DNA of 64,000 nucleotides from Bacteroides sp. (GCA_023665805.1 JAMPDJ010000001.1:124001-188000), one strand, 5' to 3'. Shown: positions 10,688 to 20,989, counted from the stretch's first letter. Notes: generated from the sequence alone by a model not told the origin. Made by a program: numbers and translations.

Positions 10688-10813
10688 TGTGTACTGACGG
10701 TCAAGCTTTCGGATGATTTGAATTACCATGCCGCAATTAAGGTTTTGCGCAGGCATGTGATTTAAATCACGAAAAAAGCAAGGCACGTTCTTTACCATTC
10801 CGAAAAAAAGTCA

Positions 10814-10821
10814 TACCTTTG
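10814..10821 (+). promoter_or_regulatory. Promoter -7 element of carB
   Basis: TACCTTTG at 10814-10821, with a predicted start near 10828. It implies an unusually long leader of about 220 nt before carB at 11050. Confidence 0.55.
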
Positions 10822-10899
10822 CATGCGATTAAAAGGGAAGTTCAGATGCTACGACCTAAGTTAAACGTGTGTAAGGCCCCCGCAGGTGAGGCGACAGTA

Positions 10900-10958
10900 G
10901 TATAAAAAGCCATTCTATCCGGTGATTGACCACCGGTTAGAGTGGCTTTCTTTTATAC
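10900..10958 (+). promoter_or_regulatory. Terminator-like hairpin in the carB leader (possible attenuator)
   Basis: Positions 10907-10923 pair with 10932-10948 (15 Watson-Crick pairs, one G-T, one mismatch; loop GATTGACC). The stem is followed by TCTTTT and flanked by a further GTATAAAA/TTTTATAC pairing. It lies inside the predicted 5' leader and about 90 nt before the carB start, so it could act as a transcription attenuator. I recognise no known riboswitch fold in the upstream 80 nt. Confidence 0.55.
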
Positions 10959-11049
10959 TGTAATACTATGCCGGGTATCTGAATCTGCTATATGATACAC
11001 ACAGACGAGACATAATAGCTCGAAAGAACACTAACATAACGAATATATA

Positions 11050-14000
11050 ATGATGAAAAAGCAACTCAAGAAAGTTCTTGTATTGGGAAGTGGCGCACTT
11101 AAGATCGGTCAGGCCGGTGAGTTTGACTATAGTGGTTCACAGGCATTGAAGGCTCTTCGTGAAGAGGGCATACATTCTGTGCTTATCAACCCCAACGTAG
11201 CTACCATCCAGACCAGCGAGGGCATTGCCGACAAGGTATATTTCCAGCCAGTCAATGCACATTTCGTCACAGAGGTTATCAAGAAGGAACGTCCGGATGG
11301 TATCCTGTTGGCTTTCGGCGGACAGACTGCCTTGAATTGCGGTACAGAGTTGTATCTCAATGGAACTTTCAAGGAGTATGGCGTGGAGGTCTTGGGGACC
11401 AGCGTGGATGCCATAATGAATACCGAGGACCGCGACCTTTTCGTAAAGGAACTCGATAAGATCGACCTGAAGTCTCCCAAGAGCCGTGCTTGCGACAACA
11501 TGGATGATGCTCTTGCCACGGCACGTAGTCTGGGTTATCCCGTTATGATTCGCAGTGCATATGCCTTGGGTGGTCTTGGCAGCGGTGTATGCAAGGACGA
11601 AGAGATGTTCAAGGAGATAGCCGAGAGTGCATTCACCTTTGCTCCTCAGGTGCTTGTTGAAGAGAGCCTTAAGGGCTGGAAGGAAATTGAATTCGAGGTC
11701 ATTCGCGATGCCAACGACCGTTGCTTCACGGTGGCAGGCATGGAGAACTTCGATCCGCTGGGCATACATACCGGCGAGAGCATCGTAGTTGCTCCCATCT
11801 GCTCTTTGCGTGAAGACCAGATAGAAATGTTGCAGGATATTGCCGTGAAGTGCGTACGTCACCTCAATATCGTGGGCGAGTGCAATATCCAGTATGCTTT
11901 CAATGCCGAGACCAATGACTACCGTATCATAGAAATAAACGCTCGTCTGAGCCGTTCTTCCGCTTTGGCATCCAAGGCCACGGGTTATCCGCTCGCTTTC
12001 GTTGCCGCCAAGATTGCTTTGGGCTACACTCTCGACCAGATTGGCGAGATGGGCACTACCAACAGTGCGTATTCCGCACCTCAGTTGGATTACATCATTG
12101 CCAAGATACCACGTTGGGATTTGACCAAGTTCTCTGGAGTTAGCCGTAAGATAGGTTCCAGCATGAAGTCCGTGGGTGAAATCATGAGCATTGGACGTTC
12201 CTTGGAAGAAATCATGCAGAAAGGTCTTCGTATGATAGGGCAGGGCATGCACGGTTTTGTTTGTAACGACCATCTCCATTTCGATGACTTGGACGAGGAA
12301 TTGTCAAATCCGACAGATCTTCGTGTCTTTGCCATAGCACAGGCTTTGGAGGAAGGCTATACCCTTGAACGCTTGGAAGAGCTTACCAAGATAGATGTCT
12401 GGTTCCTTGTTCGCTTGAAGAACATCGTAGATATGAAGCATGCTCTTCAGCAGTACGATGGCGTAGAGGCTGTCCCTGCCGATGTTTTGCGCAATGCCAA
12501 GGCCATTGGCTTCAGTGATTTCCAGATTGCCCGTTGTGTCTTCAAGCATGTTGAAGGCAATATGGAACGCCAGAACCTTATGGTTCGCGACTGCCGCAAG
12601 AAGTTGGGCATCCTGCCTGCTGTCAAGCGCATACCCACTGTGGCCAGCGAACATCCCGACCTTACCAACTATCTTTACATGACTTATGCAGTGGAGGGGT
12701 ATGATGTAAACTACTATAAGAACTCCAAGAGTGTAATTGTGCTTGGTTCAGGTGCATACCGTATCGGTTCCAGCGTGGAATTTGACTGGTGCTCTGTAAA
12801 CGCCATACAGACTGCACGTAAGTTGGGTTACAAGAGCATAATGATTAATTACAATCCCGAGACCGTATCCACGGACTACGACATGTGCGACCGTCTCTAT
12901 TTCGATGAGCTGAGTTTCGAACGCGTCATGGATGTCATAGATCTTGAAAGTCCCAGCGGTGTAATCGTGAGTGTCGGCGGACAGATACCCAACAACTTGG
13001 CCATGAAACTTTTCCGTCAGGCTGTACCGGTCCTTGGTACAAATCCAGTAAGTATCGACCGTGCCGAAAACCGTGGCAAGTTCAGTGCCATGCTTGACCA
13101 GTTGGGCATAGACCAGCCTCGCTGGAGTGCTCTAACCAGCATGGACGATGTCAAGAAATTCATAAACGAGGTAGGCTATCCTGTTCTCGTGCGTCCCTCA
13201 TATGTCCTTTCCGGAGCGGCAATGAACGTATGTCATGATGATGACGAGTTGGAACGGTTCCTTGCTGCTGCCAGCGAAGTCAGCAAGGAGTATCCCGTGG
13301 TCATTTCCCAATTCATGACCGAGACCAATGAGATTGAGTTCGATGGTGTGGCTCAGAATGGCGAGATAGTGGAGTATGCCATCTCCGAACATGTGGAGTA
13401 TGCCGGTGTACACAGCGGTGACGCTACCATGTGCTTCCCGGCACAGCAGATTTCCTTTGCCACCACGCGCCAGATCAAGCGTATCTCCCGCGCTATAGCC
13501 AAGGAGCTGAACATTTCTGGTCCCTTCAACATCCAGTACTTGGCCAAGGGGCGTGACGTGAAGGTCATTGAGTGCAACCTTCGTGCCAGCCGCTCCTTCC
13601 CATTTGTCAGCAAGGTGCTCAAGCGCAATTTCATCGAGACTGCCACGCGCATCATGCTGGACGCTCCCTATCGCAAGCCGGACAGCAGCGTCTTCGACAT
13701 AGACCGCATTGGCGTGAAGGCCAGCCAGTTCTCCTTCAACCGCCTGTCTCCGGCCGACCCCATCCTTGGTGTGGACATGAGTTCTACGGGCGAGGTGGGT
13801 TGCATAGGCGACAGCTATGAGGAGGCATTGCTCAATGCCATGATTTCCACGGGTTACAAGATTCCGTCCAAGGACAAGGGTGTCATGCTCTCCAGCGGCA
13901 GTACGCGCGAGAAGGCTTCCCTGCTGGATGCTGCCCAGGCTCTGTGCAAGGCCGGCTACACCATCTATGCCACCGAGGGCACGGCTCGCTTCCTGAACGA

Positions 14001-14283
14001 GAACCATGCCACTGCCATTCCTGTGTGCCGTCCTGACGAGGCAGAGGAGGGCAAGCTCAATGTCATGGACATGATAGCCCAGCACCGTTTCGACCTCATC
14101 GTCAACGTGCCCAAGGACCACACCAAGCGCGAGAAGACCAACGGCTACCGCATACGTCGTGGTGCCATAGACCACAACATTCCCTTGATTACCAACGCCC
14201 GTCTGGCCAGTGCTTTCATAGAGGCATTCTGCCGTCTCCCGCAGGAGGATATACAAATCAAGGCTTGGCAGGAGTATGAGTAA
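11050..14283 (+). CDS. carB: Carbamoyl-phosphate synthase large subunit
   Basis: The protein has 1077 residues, close to the usual 1070. The N-terminal ATP-grasp half begins with KKVLVLGSGALKIGQAGEFDYSG. A second carbamoyl-phosphate half begins near residue 557 with SVIVLGSGAYRIGSSVEFDW, and an MGS-like regulatory domain closes the protein (about 940-1077). It makes carbamoyl phosphate from bicarbonate, ATP and glutamine-derived ammonia for pyrimidines and arginine. The glutaminase subunit carA, normally adjacent in this order, is not next to it, and pyrB-pyrI lie about 38 kb away. The start could also be the second Met. The leader hairpin suggests regulated expression. Confidence 0.96.
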   Translation: MMKKQLKKVLVLGSGALKIGQAGEFDYSGSQALKALREEGIHSVLINPNVATIQTSEGIADKVYFQPVNAHFVTEVIKKERPDGILLAFGGQTALNCGTELYLNGTFKEYGVEVLGTSVDAIMNTEDRDLFVKELDKIDLKSPKSRACDNMDDALATARSLGYPVMIRSAYALGGLGSGVCKDEEMFKEIAESAFTFAPQVLVEESLKGWKEIEFEVIRDANDRCFTVAGMENFDPLGIHTGESIVVAPICSLREDQIEMLQDIAVKCVRHLNIVGECNIQYAFNAETNDYRIIEINARLSRSSALASKATGYPLAFVAAKIALGYTLDQIGEMGTTNSAYSAPQLDYIIAKIPRWDLTKFSGVSRKIGSSMKSVGEIMSIGRSLEEIMQKGLRMIGQGMHGFVCNDHLHFDDLDEELSNPTDLRVFAIAQALEEGYTLERLEELTKIDVWFLVRLKNIVDMKHALQQYDGVEAVPADVLRNAKAIGFSDFQIARCVFKHVEGNMERQNLMVRDCRKKLGILPAVKRIPTVASEHPDLTNYLYMTYAVEGYDVNYYKNSKSVIVLGSGAYRIGSSVEFDWCSVNAIQTARKLGYKSIMINYNPETVSTDYDMCDRLYFDELSFERVMDVIDLESPSGVIVSVGGQIPNNLAMKLFRQAVPVLGTNPVSIDRAENRGKFSAMLDQLGIDQPRWSALTSMDDVKKFINEVGYPVLVRPSYVLSGAAMNVCHDDDELERFLAAASEVSKEYPVVISQFMTETNEIEFDGVAQNGEIVEYAISEHVEYAGVHSGDATMCFPAQQISFATTRQIKRISRAIAKELNISGPFNIQYLAKGRDVKVIECNLRASRSFPFVSKVLKRNFIETATRIMLDAPYRKPDSSVFDIDRIGVKASQFSFNRLSPADPILGVDMSSTGEVGCIGDSYEEALLNAMISTGYKIPSKDKGVMLSSGSTREKASLLDAAQALCKAGYTIYATEGTARFLNENHATAIPVCRPDEAEEGKLNVMDMIAQHRFDLIVNVPKDHTKREKTNGYRIRRGAIDHNIPLITNARLASAFIEAFCRLPQEDIQIKAWQEYE

Positions 14284-14325
14284 CCATTTGCCTTGGCTGC
14301 CGTTTGACGGTAAACGATAACAGAA

Positions 14326-14365
14326 GCGATAGTCCCGGGACACCTCTCGGGACTATTGCTCTTTT
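14326..14365 (+). terminator. Terminator after carB
   Basis: Stem AGC-ATAGTCCCG paired with CGGGACTAT-GCT (14326-14360), followed by CTTTTAT. Confidence 0.75.
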
Positions 14366-14523
14366 ATACATCAGCTATGACACATATATGGCGTTCATCC
14401 ATTATGACATGGCTTAATCATCAGGTGTGTGATACGCACGTCATCCATTACGAGATGCGTATCTCGTAATGTTCCATTTGTACATGTAGTCGCGTACCAT
14501 TAAAGTAAACTATCATATAAATA

Positions 14524-15651
14524 ATGTCATTTTTTATGCAACAGCCGTTTAAACGTCTTGAGTCTTTGGACATACTTCGAGGTCTGGATCTCTTCCTTCT
14601 CGTATTCTTCCAACCAGTACTTATGCAGGTATGTCGCCACAGCGATGCTCCATGGATGAAAACCCTTGGAAGCTGGTTCTCGCATGCAGACTGGGAAGGC
14701 CTGCATCTGTGGGATATGGTCATGCCACTGTTCCTCTTCATGGCCGGAGCATCCATGCCATTTGCTTTCTCCAAATACCGGACTTCCACAGACAAGGGAC
14801 CAATATACAGGAAGATATTGAAGCGTTTTGTCATCCTTTTTGTACTCGGTATGGTGGTACAGGGCAACCTTCTCGGGTTCGACCTCAGGTATCTGCGATT
14901 ATACAGCAATACGCTCCAGGCAATAGCCTCAGGCTATCTTATTGCTTCCATGCTGATGCTTCACCTTGGTATCCGCGCCCAAGTGCTGGCCGTCTGTCTG
15001 CTGATGTTTGTTTACTGGGTGCCCATGCACTTATGCGGCGACTATACGTCCGGTGGCAACTTTGCCGAGATGGTGGATCGTGCCGTCCTTGGCCGTTGGC
15101 GTGACGGAGTATGGTGGGACGAACAAGGACAATGGCATTTCTCTCCATGGTATACCTACACATGGGTGTGGAGCAGCCTCACCTTTGGCGCTACTGTCAT
15201 GTTGGGTGCTTTGGCCGGGCATGTGATAAAGACGGGAGCAGAACGCGGCAACGTAACGACTTTGCGGCTGTTCGCCACGGCGGGGTTCCTGTTGCTTGCG
15301 GGCTATGTCCATGGCATGCATACTCCGGTGAACAAGCATCTGTGGACCACCAGCATGGTATTGATTTCTGGTGGATGGTGCTGGGCACTGATGGCCTTGT
15401 TCTATTGGATCGTGGATGTGCGTGGCTGGAACAGAGGCCTTGCATGGCTCAATGTATATGGCACCAATTCCATAGTGGCATATATGCTTGGCGAGGTAGT
15501 GAACTTCCGCAGCATAGTTCAGTCTTTCGCTTATGGCTTGCAGCCGTACATGGGGGAATGGTATGATGTTTGCCTCGCATTTGGCAACTACCTCGTCATA
15601 TTCCTCATCCTGTGTTACATGCACAAGGCACGCATATTTGTCAAGATATAA
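14524..15651 (+). CDS. DUF5009 / HGSNAT-like multipass membrane acyltransferase-like protein
   Basis: 375 residues with about ten hydrophobic segments. The N-terminal motif RLESLDILRGLDLFLLVF and the following WDMVMPLFLFMAGASMPFAF are typical of the DUF5009/COG4299 family, related to heparan-alpha-glucosaminide N-acetyltransferase. Members are thought to transfer acetyl groups across the inner membrane to amino sugars, but the substrate of this branch is not established. It is a single gene with no obvious operon partner; the region upstream (14366-14523) shows no clear promoter match. Confidence 0.82.
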   Translation: MSFFMQQPFKRLESLDILRGLDLFLLVFFQPVLMQVCRHSDAPWMKTLGSWFSHADWEGLHLWDMVMPLFLFMAGASMPFAFSKYRTSTDKGPIYRKILKRFVILFVLGMVVQGNLLGFDLRYLRLYSNTLQAIASGYLIASMLMLHLGIRAQVLAVCLLMFVYWVPMHLCGDYTSGGNFAEMVDRAVLGRWRDGVWWDEQGQWHFSPWYTYTWVWSSLTFGATVMLGALAGHVIKTGAERGNVTTLRLFATAGFLLLAGYVHGMHTPVNKHLWTTSMVLISGGWCWALMALFYWIVDVRGWNRGLAWLNVYGTNSIVAYMLGEVVNFRSIVQSFAYGLQPYMGEWYDVCLAFGNYLVIFLILCYMHKARIFVKI

Positions 15652-15761
15652 TTTATTTATGGCGAATAGTCTTTGTCTGCTTCAAAAAACATCGGCAACC
15701 GTCTGTCCTCGTTAAAGGGCTGCGGTTGCCGATGCGGCATATATTTATCAACTAAACCTTC

Positions 15762-17438
15762 TTACTTGTTTTTCTTGGCAGGAACCAGTACAAAGTCCGT
15801 GGCCGACACCCACTCGCATTCCGTCTTCTCTTTGGTAAATGCCGTGTCTGTGCTTATGCCGTATGCCACTATGCCGTCGCTTCCTACATTGATATTCTTG
15901 ATGCTTACCACCGACCATCCGAAGCCTTGGCTGTCGTTTGCCGATGCTATCTTCAGTTTGATGGAATCTGGCCAAAACTTCTGGTATGCCTCTTGCATCA
16001 TTGGTATGGTGGCGTTGCCGCAGGCCCATTTCCACAGGTTGCCATGCTCGTTGCCCTCGGCTGGGATAGCTTGCAATATCTGTATGCCACGCGATTTGGC
16101 ATAGACAAAGGCTCCCTCGTCTTCGGCTCTCACCAAGGCATACAGGTCGTAGAATCCGGGCTTGACCGTATCTGCCTTCTCGGCTGTGAACATCACTGTG
16201 TAGGGGTAGTTGCTGGCGTCCAGATAGCGTTTCTCTCCATCGCCGGTTGGATAGTCTCCGGACCATGTGCAGCGGATGGTATTGTTGGTTATGACGGAGA
16301 ATCCGGTTTCGTTCAGGTACGGGACGTCCAGATGCGGCTGTGGCTTGGGCTTGCGGGACGAGGCGGTTACAAAGGAATGGTCACGCTCCTCGTTCAACGA
16401 GTATATCCTGCTTATACTGCGTGAAATAGAGTACACGGCCCATGCAAGGCACAGCACTGCGGCTATCAGTAATGTCATCTTTACCCATATACGCATGGGC
16501 TGACGTGAGCCGAACAGCCAGCGGACGAGTACTATCAGTATAATTACCAAGACTATCAGTGTGCATCCTAACCCAGATAGCATCATTGCCCCTGTTGATT
16601 CCATGATAGTGCGGACAAAAGCCATTTCACCGTCCAGTACAATTTTTGTGAATCCTGCGAAGACACCAAGCAAGCCTATGGTGCCTGCACCGAAGAATAT
16701 TATGATAAAGAACAATGGTGGTAGTAGAAGCAGGCCTAACAGAACCTTCAGACAGCCTGAACCGTTGTTCTGCCTGCTACCGCTGATGCGATTCTCCTGA
16801 TTGGTGTGGTCTTGCAATATCTGTTGGTTGATGCTGTCCGGTGTCGGCTGCACGCCTTTCATGCGCAGTTTGTCCTCCGGTGTGCGGGCCAGGGGAATTA
16901 TCAGCCACAATATAAGGTATGCTAACAAGCCGATGCCTTTGAACAGTAGCAGCAGAATTAACAGCAGGCGCCATATTATCGGGTCGCCAAAACCGATGTA
17001 GTAGGACATGCCCGAGCAGACACCGCCTATTATCATATTGTCCGGGTCACGATAGAGGTTGCGGTTCTTGAAGTGATGCCTGATTTTCTGCCACAAGGTA
17101 GCTGTAGTGGCATCGTAAGAGTCGTTGTCCTGCGTTTGTGTTCCGTACTCGTCTCCGGCATCCTCTTCGCTATCCACCCCGGCAATCTCTTTAGCGTTGC
17201 CTATGGTTCCGATAATTTTCTTTATGATGTCCTGGTTTACGGCCTCCATGCCATGTTCCTTTTTCTCCCATAGCAGTTCCGCTACACGGTGTTCTATGTC
17301 ATTGGCTATCTCCTCACCACCGTCCTTGTGCCCGAAGTATCTTTTCATGCTTTGCAGGTAATTCTCCAGCAACTGGTACGCGTCCTCGTCTATATTGTAC
17401 AGCGTGCCAAACAGATTTATTGTGATGTTCTTTTTCAT
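15762..17438 (-). CDS. PspC-domain inner-membrane protein
   Basis: 558 residues. The N-terminal 100 residues are a soluble acidic region found in Bacteroidetes PspC proteins. A PspC domain at about 126-185 (RDPDNMIIGGVCSGMSYYIG, then a long hydrophobic stretch) follows. Several more membrane segments come at about 225-350, then a C-terminal extracytoplasmic domain of about 200 residues that I do not recognise. It lies 64 bp downstream of a PadR regulator on the same strand, the standard Bacteroidetes PadR-PspC arrangement, and is probably co-transcribed and autoregulated by it. A role in envelope stress is inferred from the family. Confidence 0.88.
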   Translation of the reverse strand: MKKNITINLFGTLYNIDEDAYQLLENYLQSMKRYFGHKDGGEEIANDIEHRVAELLWEKKEHGMEAVNQDIIKKIIGTIGNAKEIAGVDSEEDAGDEYGTQTQDNDSYDATTATLWQKIRHHFKNRNLYRDPDNMIIGGVCSGMSYYIGFGDPIIWRLLLILLLLFKGIGLLAYLILWLIIPLARTPEDKLRMKGVQPTPDSINQQILQDHTNQENRISGSRQNNGSGCLKVLLGLLLLPPLFFIIIFFGAGTIGLLGVFAGFTKIVLDGEMAFVRTIMESTGAMMLSGLGCTLIVLVIILIVLVRWLFGSRQPMRIWVKMTLLIAAVLCLAWAVYSISRSISRIYSLNEERDHSFVTASSRKPKPQPHLDVPYLNETGFSVITNNTIRCTWSGDYPTGDGEKRYLDASNYPYTVMFTAEKADTVKPGFYDLYALVRAEDEGAFVYAKSRGIQILQAIPAEGNEHGNLWKWACGNATIPMMQEAYQKFWPDSIKLKIASANDSQGFGWSVVSIKNINVGSDGIVAYGISTDTAFTKEKTECEWVSATDFVLVPAKKNK

Positions 17439-17502
17439 ACGTCCTTATGTGTTAGTGTGTGTAATTCTAATTGTATATGCTGCGCTGTAACACCTTGGTA
17501 TG

Positions 17503-17829
17503 TCATTGGTTGTTCAGCATGTTCACTGTGTTGTTCAACTCGTTCCAGCTTTTGTTCAGTTGCGTCAGGGCATCCTCTCCGTCCATGGTCAGCGAATAGT
17601 ACTTGCGTGGAGGCCCTTGTGTGCTTTCCTGCCATTCGTATTTCAGTATCCCTTCCTTTAGCAGCCTGTTCAGCAGGGGATACAATGTGCCTTCCACTAT
17701 GATCATATCCGCGCTTTTCAGCTGCGATATGATGTCGTTGGCATAACAGGGCCTGTGCCTTAGCAGAAGCATGATGCAGTACTCCAGCATGCCCTTGCGC
17801 ATTTGCGCTTTAGTGTTCTCTACGTTCAT
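17503..17829 (-). CDS. PadR-family transcriptional regulator
   Basis: 108 residues with the winged-helix PadR fold: MRKGMLEYCIMLLLRHRPCYANDII, then the wing region VEGTLYPLLNRLLKEGILKYEW and EWQESTQGPPRKYYSLT. The C-terminal helix is short, as in subfamily 2 PadR proteins that dimerise through it. The gene precedes the PspC protein and is likely the first gene of that operon. A 10-bp perfect palindrome inside its own promoter is a candidate binding site. Confidence 0.9.
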   Translation of the reverse strand: MNVENTKAQMRKGMLEYCIMLLLRHRPCYANDIISQLKSADMIIVEGTLYPLLNRLLKEGILKYEWQESTQGPPRKYYSLTMDGEDALTQLNKSWNELNNTVNMLNNQ

Positions 17830-17858
17830 AGTTCTCTCGGTTTGTGGGTTTCACGACG

Positions 17859-17885
17859 CAAAGGTATGTATAACAATGGTACCAT
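17859..17885 (-). promoter_or_regulatory. PadR-PspC promoter with palindromic candidate operator
   Basis: On the minus strand TACCTTTG (17866-17859) is the -7 element, 30 nt before the PadR start codon. The perfect palindrome ATGGTACCAT (17876-17885) sits between the -7 and -33 positions, where a bound repressor would block the polymerase. Confidence 0.5.
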
Positions 17886-18114
17886 GCATAACAAGGTATT
17901 ATATTTAACATTGATTTAACACTTCGTCGCGTCAGCAGGTTCGTCGGGACATCCCCATTGTCATCCATGGAGGTGTAGCCTCATGGTGTCAGGCCGAGAG
18001 CAGCGAAGTCATTCAACGGATATGCACATGTAGGGACTTTTCAATACCGATTCGGGTTGAACGTGTTACTGTGCACGAGTGTTCGGCATTTCGCTCCATG
18101 CTATGGACGTGACC

Positions 18115-18178
18115 TTGACCATGGTATTGTCGGCCCCCGGACTATAGTATTGTCGTTCCCCCGACAATACTATGGTCA
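18115..18178. repeat. AGTATTGTC palindromic motif cluster, copy 2
   Basis: TGACCATGGTATTGTCGG (18115-18132) is the inverted partner of CCGACAATACTATGGTCA (18161-18178), with one mismatch in 18 bp. A nested perfect 12-bp stem ATAGTATTGTCG/CGACAATACTAT lies at 18144-18173. Related clusters are at 2453-2532 and 51039-51122. Confidence 0.75.
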
Positions 18179-18271
18179 TGAGCTGCCTTCATTGGGGACT
18201 TTTGCTGGTGTAAGAATCTGTAGATATCAATGACAAGGTGTGCGAGAAACTTCTTGCTGGGATTATCTTGG

Positions 18272-18330
18272 TTAATCCCCAATCGCTCATTAGCGTATCA
18301 ATTTGTACAAATCAGCTGATTTGTACTGCC
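18272..18330 (+). repeat. 59-bp dispersed intergenic repeat, copy A
   Basis: Matches 48 of 59 positions with the minus strand of 50917-50975. The core is a perfect 20-bp palindrome (TACAAATCAG and its complement, 18305-18324). In the other copy the third base pair of the palindrome changes from C-G to T-A on both sides, so pairing is kept. Confidence 0.75.
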
Positions 18331-18414
18331 AATTCATCCTTTCGGGGATAAAAGTTGGGGGGAGCGCAAGGTTCCCCCCCCCACTATATGGTCTCTCCAT
18401 CAAGGTAGTCGGAT

Positions 18415-20907
18415 TTATAGGTGCAACTCCGACACCACCTCGCCGTCAAACAGGTTCACAACTCGTCCTGCATACTCGGCATCGTGTTGCGAGTGAGTGA
18501 CCATGACGATGGTGGCACCGTCGTCGTGCATGTCGTGCAGCAGTTCCATCACTTCGCGTCCGTGTTTGGAATCAAGGTTGCCAGTAGGCTCGTCGGCCAG
18601 GATGATTTGCGGACGCGACACCACGGCACGTGCCATGGCCACACGCTGCTGCTGCCCGCCGGAGAGTTGGGCCGGGAAATGCTGTGCGCGGTGCGCCATG
18701 CCCATGCGTTCCAGCACCTGCTGCACCCTGTCGCGGCGTTCCTTGGCTGGGCACCTGATGTAGAGCAGTGGCAGTTCCACGTTTTCATAGACACTTAGCT
18801 CATCTATCAGGTTGAAGCTTTGGAACACGAAGCCCAGTTTTCCCTTGCGCAGATTCGTGCGCTCGTCCTCTGTCAGTCGGCTTACGTCCTTGCCCTCCAG
18901 CAGGTAGGTGCCTCCCGAGGGCGCATCCAGCATCCCCATGATGTTCAGCAGCCTGGTGATGATTCCGCTGGCAATGAGCAGGCGCAGGTAGTAACTGCCC
19001 ATCATGTGCATGATGTCGCGCGAACGTGCACCGTGTATCTTGCGCAGGGCTATCTCCTTCTGCCTGCCGCGGCATTCCTGTGAGATGGCGGAATACACAC
19101 CGGCTATGATGCACAGGATGGAAATGAGCACTGGCAGGAAGCATATGCTGCGAAGCATGTCCATCAGATGGCGTTCGGCAAACCATTTTTCATATACGTT
19201 TTGTACAGCGGGGCGGTTTCTGTTGCCGGGGTCTGCTTCCTGTAGCATGGCCTGTACCTTCTTTTCCACCCTGCCGTACTGCCATCCGTTGGAGAAGATG
19301 AAATAATTGTCATATACGCTCAAGGCGTCATGATTGCGCTCTTGGTGGAAGCCGTCCTGCTGTGAGTCATTGTCTATCAGCCAATAGGATGGGGTGGGTT
19401 GCCATATGACCGTCTTCTGGTATCCTCTCGGGCACGGGGCATAGCCCAGCAGGGCATAGGTCTGCTGACCGTGCAATGTGCGCGTCGGTGCATCGGTGAT
19501 GGCCGGCAGGTGCCATTTCGTGCGCAGCCGTTCGGCATCCTCGTTGCGGGCATATATGGCAGTGGCGAAGTTCCATTGTATGTTGTCGCGGTAAGGAGTT
19601 GGGCTGATGCTTAATCCCAGCATGTCCACCAGTTCCTCGTCGCTGGCCATCATGCTGTATTGGAATATCGTTTGGCCGCTTGTGTCCCGGGGATGTACTG
19701 TGTCGTGGTGTAGTATCAGTGCTGTGTCCGGTTCTGTGGTCTCATGCAAGCCGTACCTTACCCTGCTGGTGTGCACTATTCCCTGGATGTCATGCAGGCT
19801 GTCGGCGAAACCGGGTATCAGGTGTTCTGCCATCTGCTTGTTGATTGTCATCGCATGGCGGTAAGGGGCATAGTTGGGAGCACCACCGGCATTGGGCGTC
19901 ATGACATAGTACCAGTTGTCATCATTGACGGATAATCCCCGGTATCCCCACAGCGTGACTGCGAAAAGCACCATGCTGGTGACGAACTGCATGCACAGCA
20001 TCAGGCTCTGCCCCTTGGTGCGAGGATGACCGCTGCGCCCCACTCGTGTGGACACCTGTTCGTGCAATTGCCTGCGTACCATCCACGCGGCCATGCACAA
20101 CGTCACTGCCATTGTTCCCAGCAGTACGCACCATTGGATGCAGTGGAATTGCCGCAACTCGTGTGAGAAGGAGAGGTTCAGCTGCAGGGTCGTTGTGAAA
20201 GGTTGCAGGATGTAGGGAGTAAGCAGGGCGGTGAAGAGATTGGCGGCCAAGGCAGTGAACACGAACGCCACCACGGTCTCCGTGGCCAACAGCATGAACA
20301 ATTGCCATGGGCGTGCTCCAAGGGTGCGGCGCAGGGCTATCTCGCGTGAGCGGAGGGCAAACAACTGTGTCTGCATCTTAAGGTATCCGCTTACGCCCAC
20401 TACCAATACGCTGCCACCAATCAGCACCACGATGGCATAGAGCGCAATGACTAAGATGATGTCCGTGTCGACAGGTCTGTAGGCCGTCTTGTATGGTATG
20501 AACTTGTGGCCGGGAAAGACGTTGCCCAGTTCCCTAACCAGGGCATCGGCATCGTAGCCGTTGTTTGCCTCCACGTTCAGTATATTGTAGGACCTGCCTG
20601 GAGAGGACAATCCATGTGACGTTATGGGAATGCGGCTGATGTAGAAGATGCTCCCCCCGTATTCCGATGTGGCGATGGTGGCGGGCACCACATCGCGTAT
20701 GGTGCGTACGCCACCGTCGATTTCGCAGAGTATGCGGAAGCCGCGAGGATCTGTTCCTTTGCCGTACACCTTGTCGCGGATGTCATCGCTGATGATCACG
20801 TCGCCCTCGTCCAGTTCGGGTATTGGCTCTCCGGTGATGGCAGAGTGCATTTTGTAGCGTAGGAACATGCGTGGGGGCACATTGTTGAAGCTGCATAAAC
20901 ATGTCTT
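18415..20907 (-). pseudogene. 3' part of an ABC permease gene fused in frame to a truncated ABC ATPase
   Basis: The frame reads from the element boundary at 20907 down to the stop at 18415. The apparent GTG start at 20880 is only an artefact of the interruption. Residues 1 to about 615 from 20880 are the periplasmic (MacB-PCD-like) and FtsX domains of a permease of the antimicrobial-peptide exporter type. After SYYLRLLIASGII the sequence switches to LLNIMGMLDAPSGG and continues as a LolD/MacB-type ATPase with Q loop, signature [14 protein letters not shown] and Walker [10 protein letters not shown]. The ATPase N-terminus with Walker A and the permease's last membrane segments are missing. A deletion joining two neighbouring genes explains this. 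The product cannot be a working ATPase. Confidence 0.85.
20901..20907 (+). repeat. Left attachment-site core (attL) of the 16-kb element
   Basis: ATGTCTT, repeated in the same orientation at 36888-36894. Joining the chromosomal flanks through one copy restores the permease frame (…REKT-CLCSFNNVPPR…). Confidence 0.85.
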
Positions 20908-20989
20908 TGGCAGTGCAACAGAATAGGCAAAGCAAGCAAAAGCGAACAGGTGAAGATAAAACGTAAGTCGTTTGAAATGAGCATAGTTT

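Larger units (their letters stand above)
17886..18414. other. Intergenic region rich in palindromic repeats, no gene
   Basis: About 530 bp without a credible coding sequence. It contains one copy of each of the two dispersed repeat families described below (18115-18178 and 18272-18330). It also holds a G6...C9 inverted pair (18357-18362 with the nine-C tract 18374-18382) just beyond the end of the ABC fusion gene, which may serve as its terminator. Confidence 0.6.

Noticed and set aside
18415..20880. Functional permease-ATPase fusion starting at the GTG at 20880
   Set aside because: The start is the edge of an interrupted gene, the first membrane segment is on the far side of the element, and Walker A is missing.
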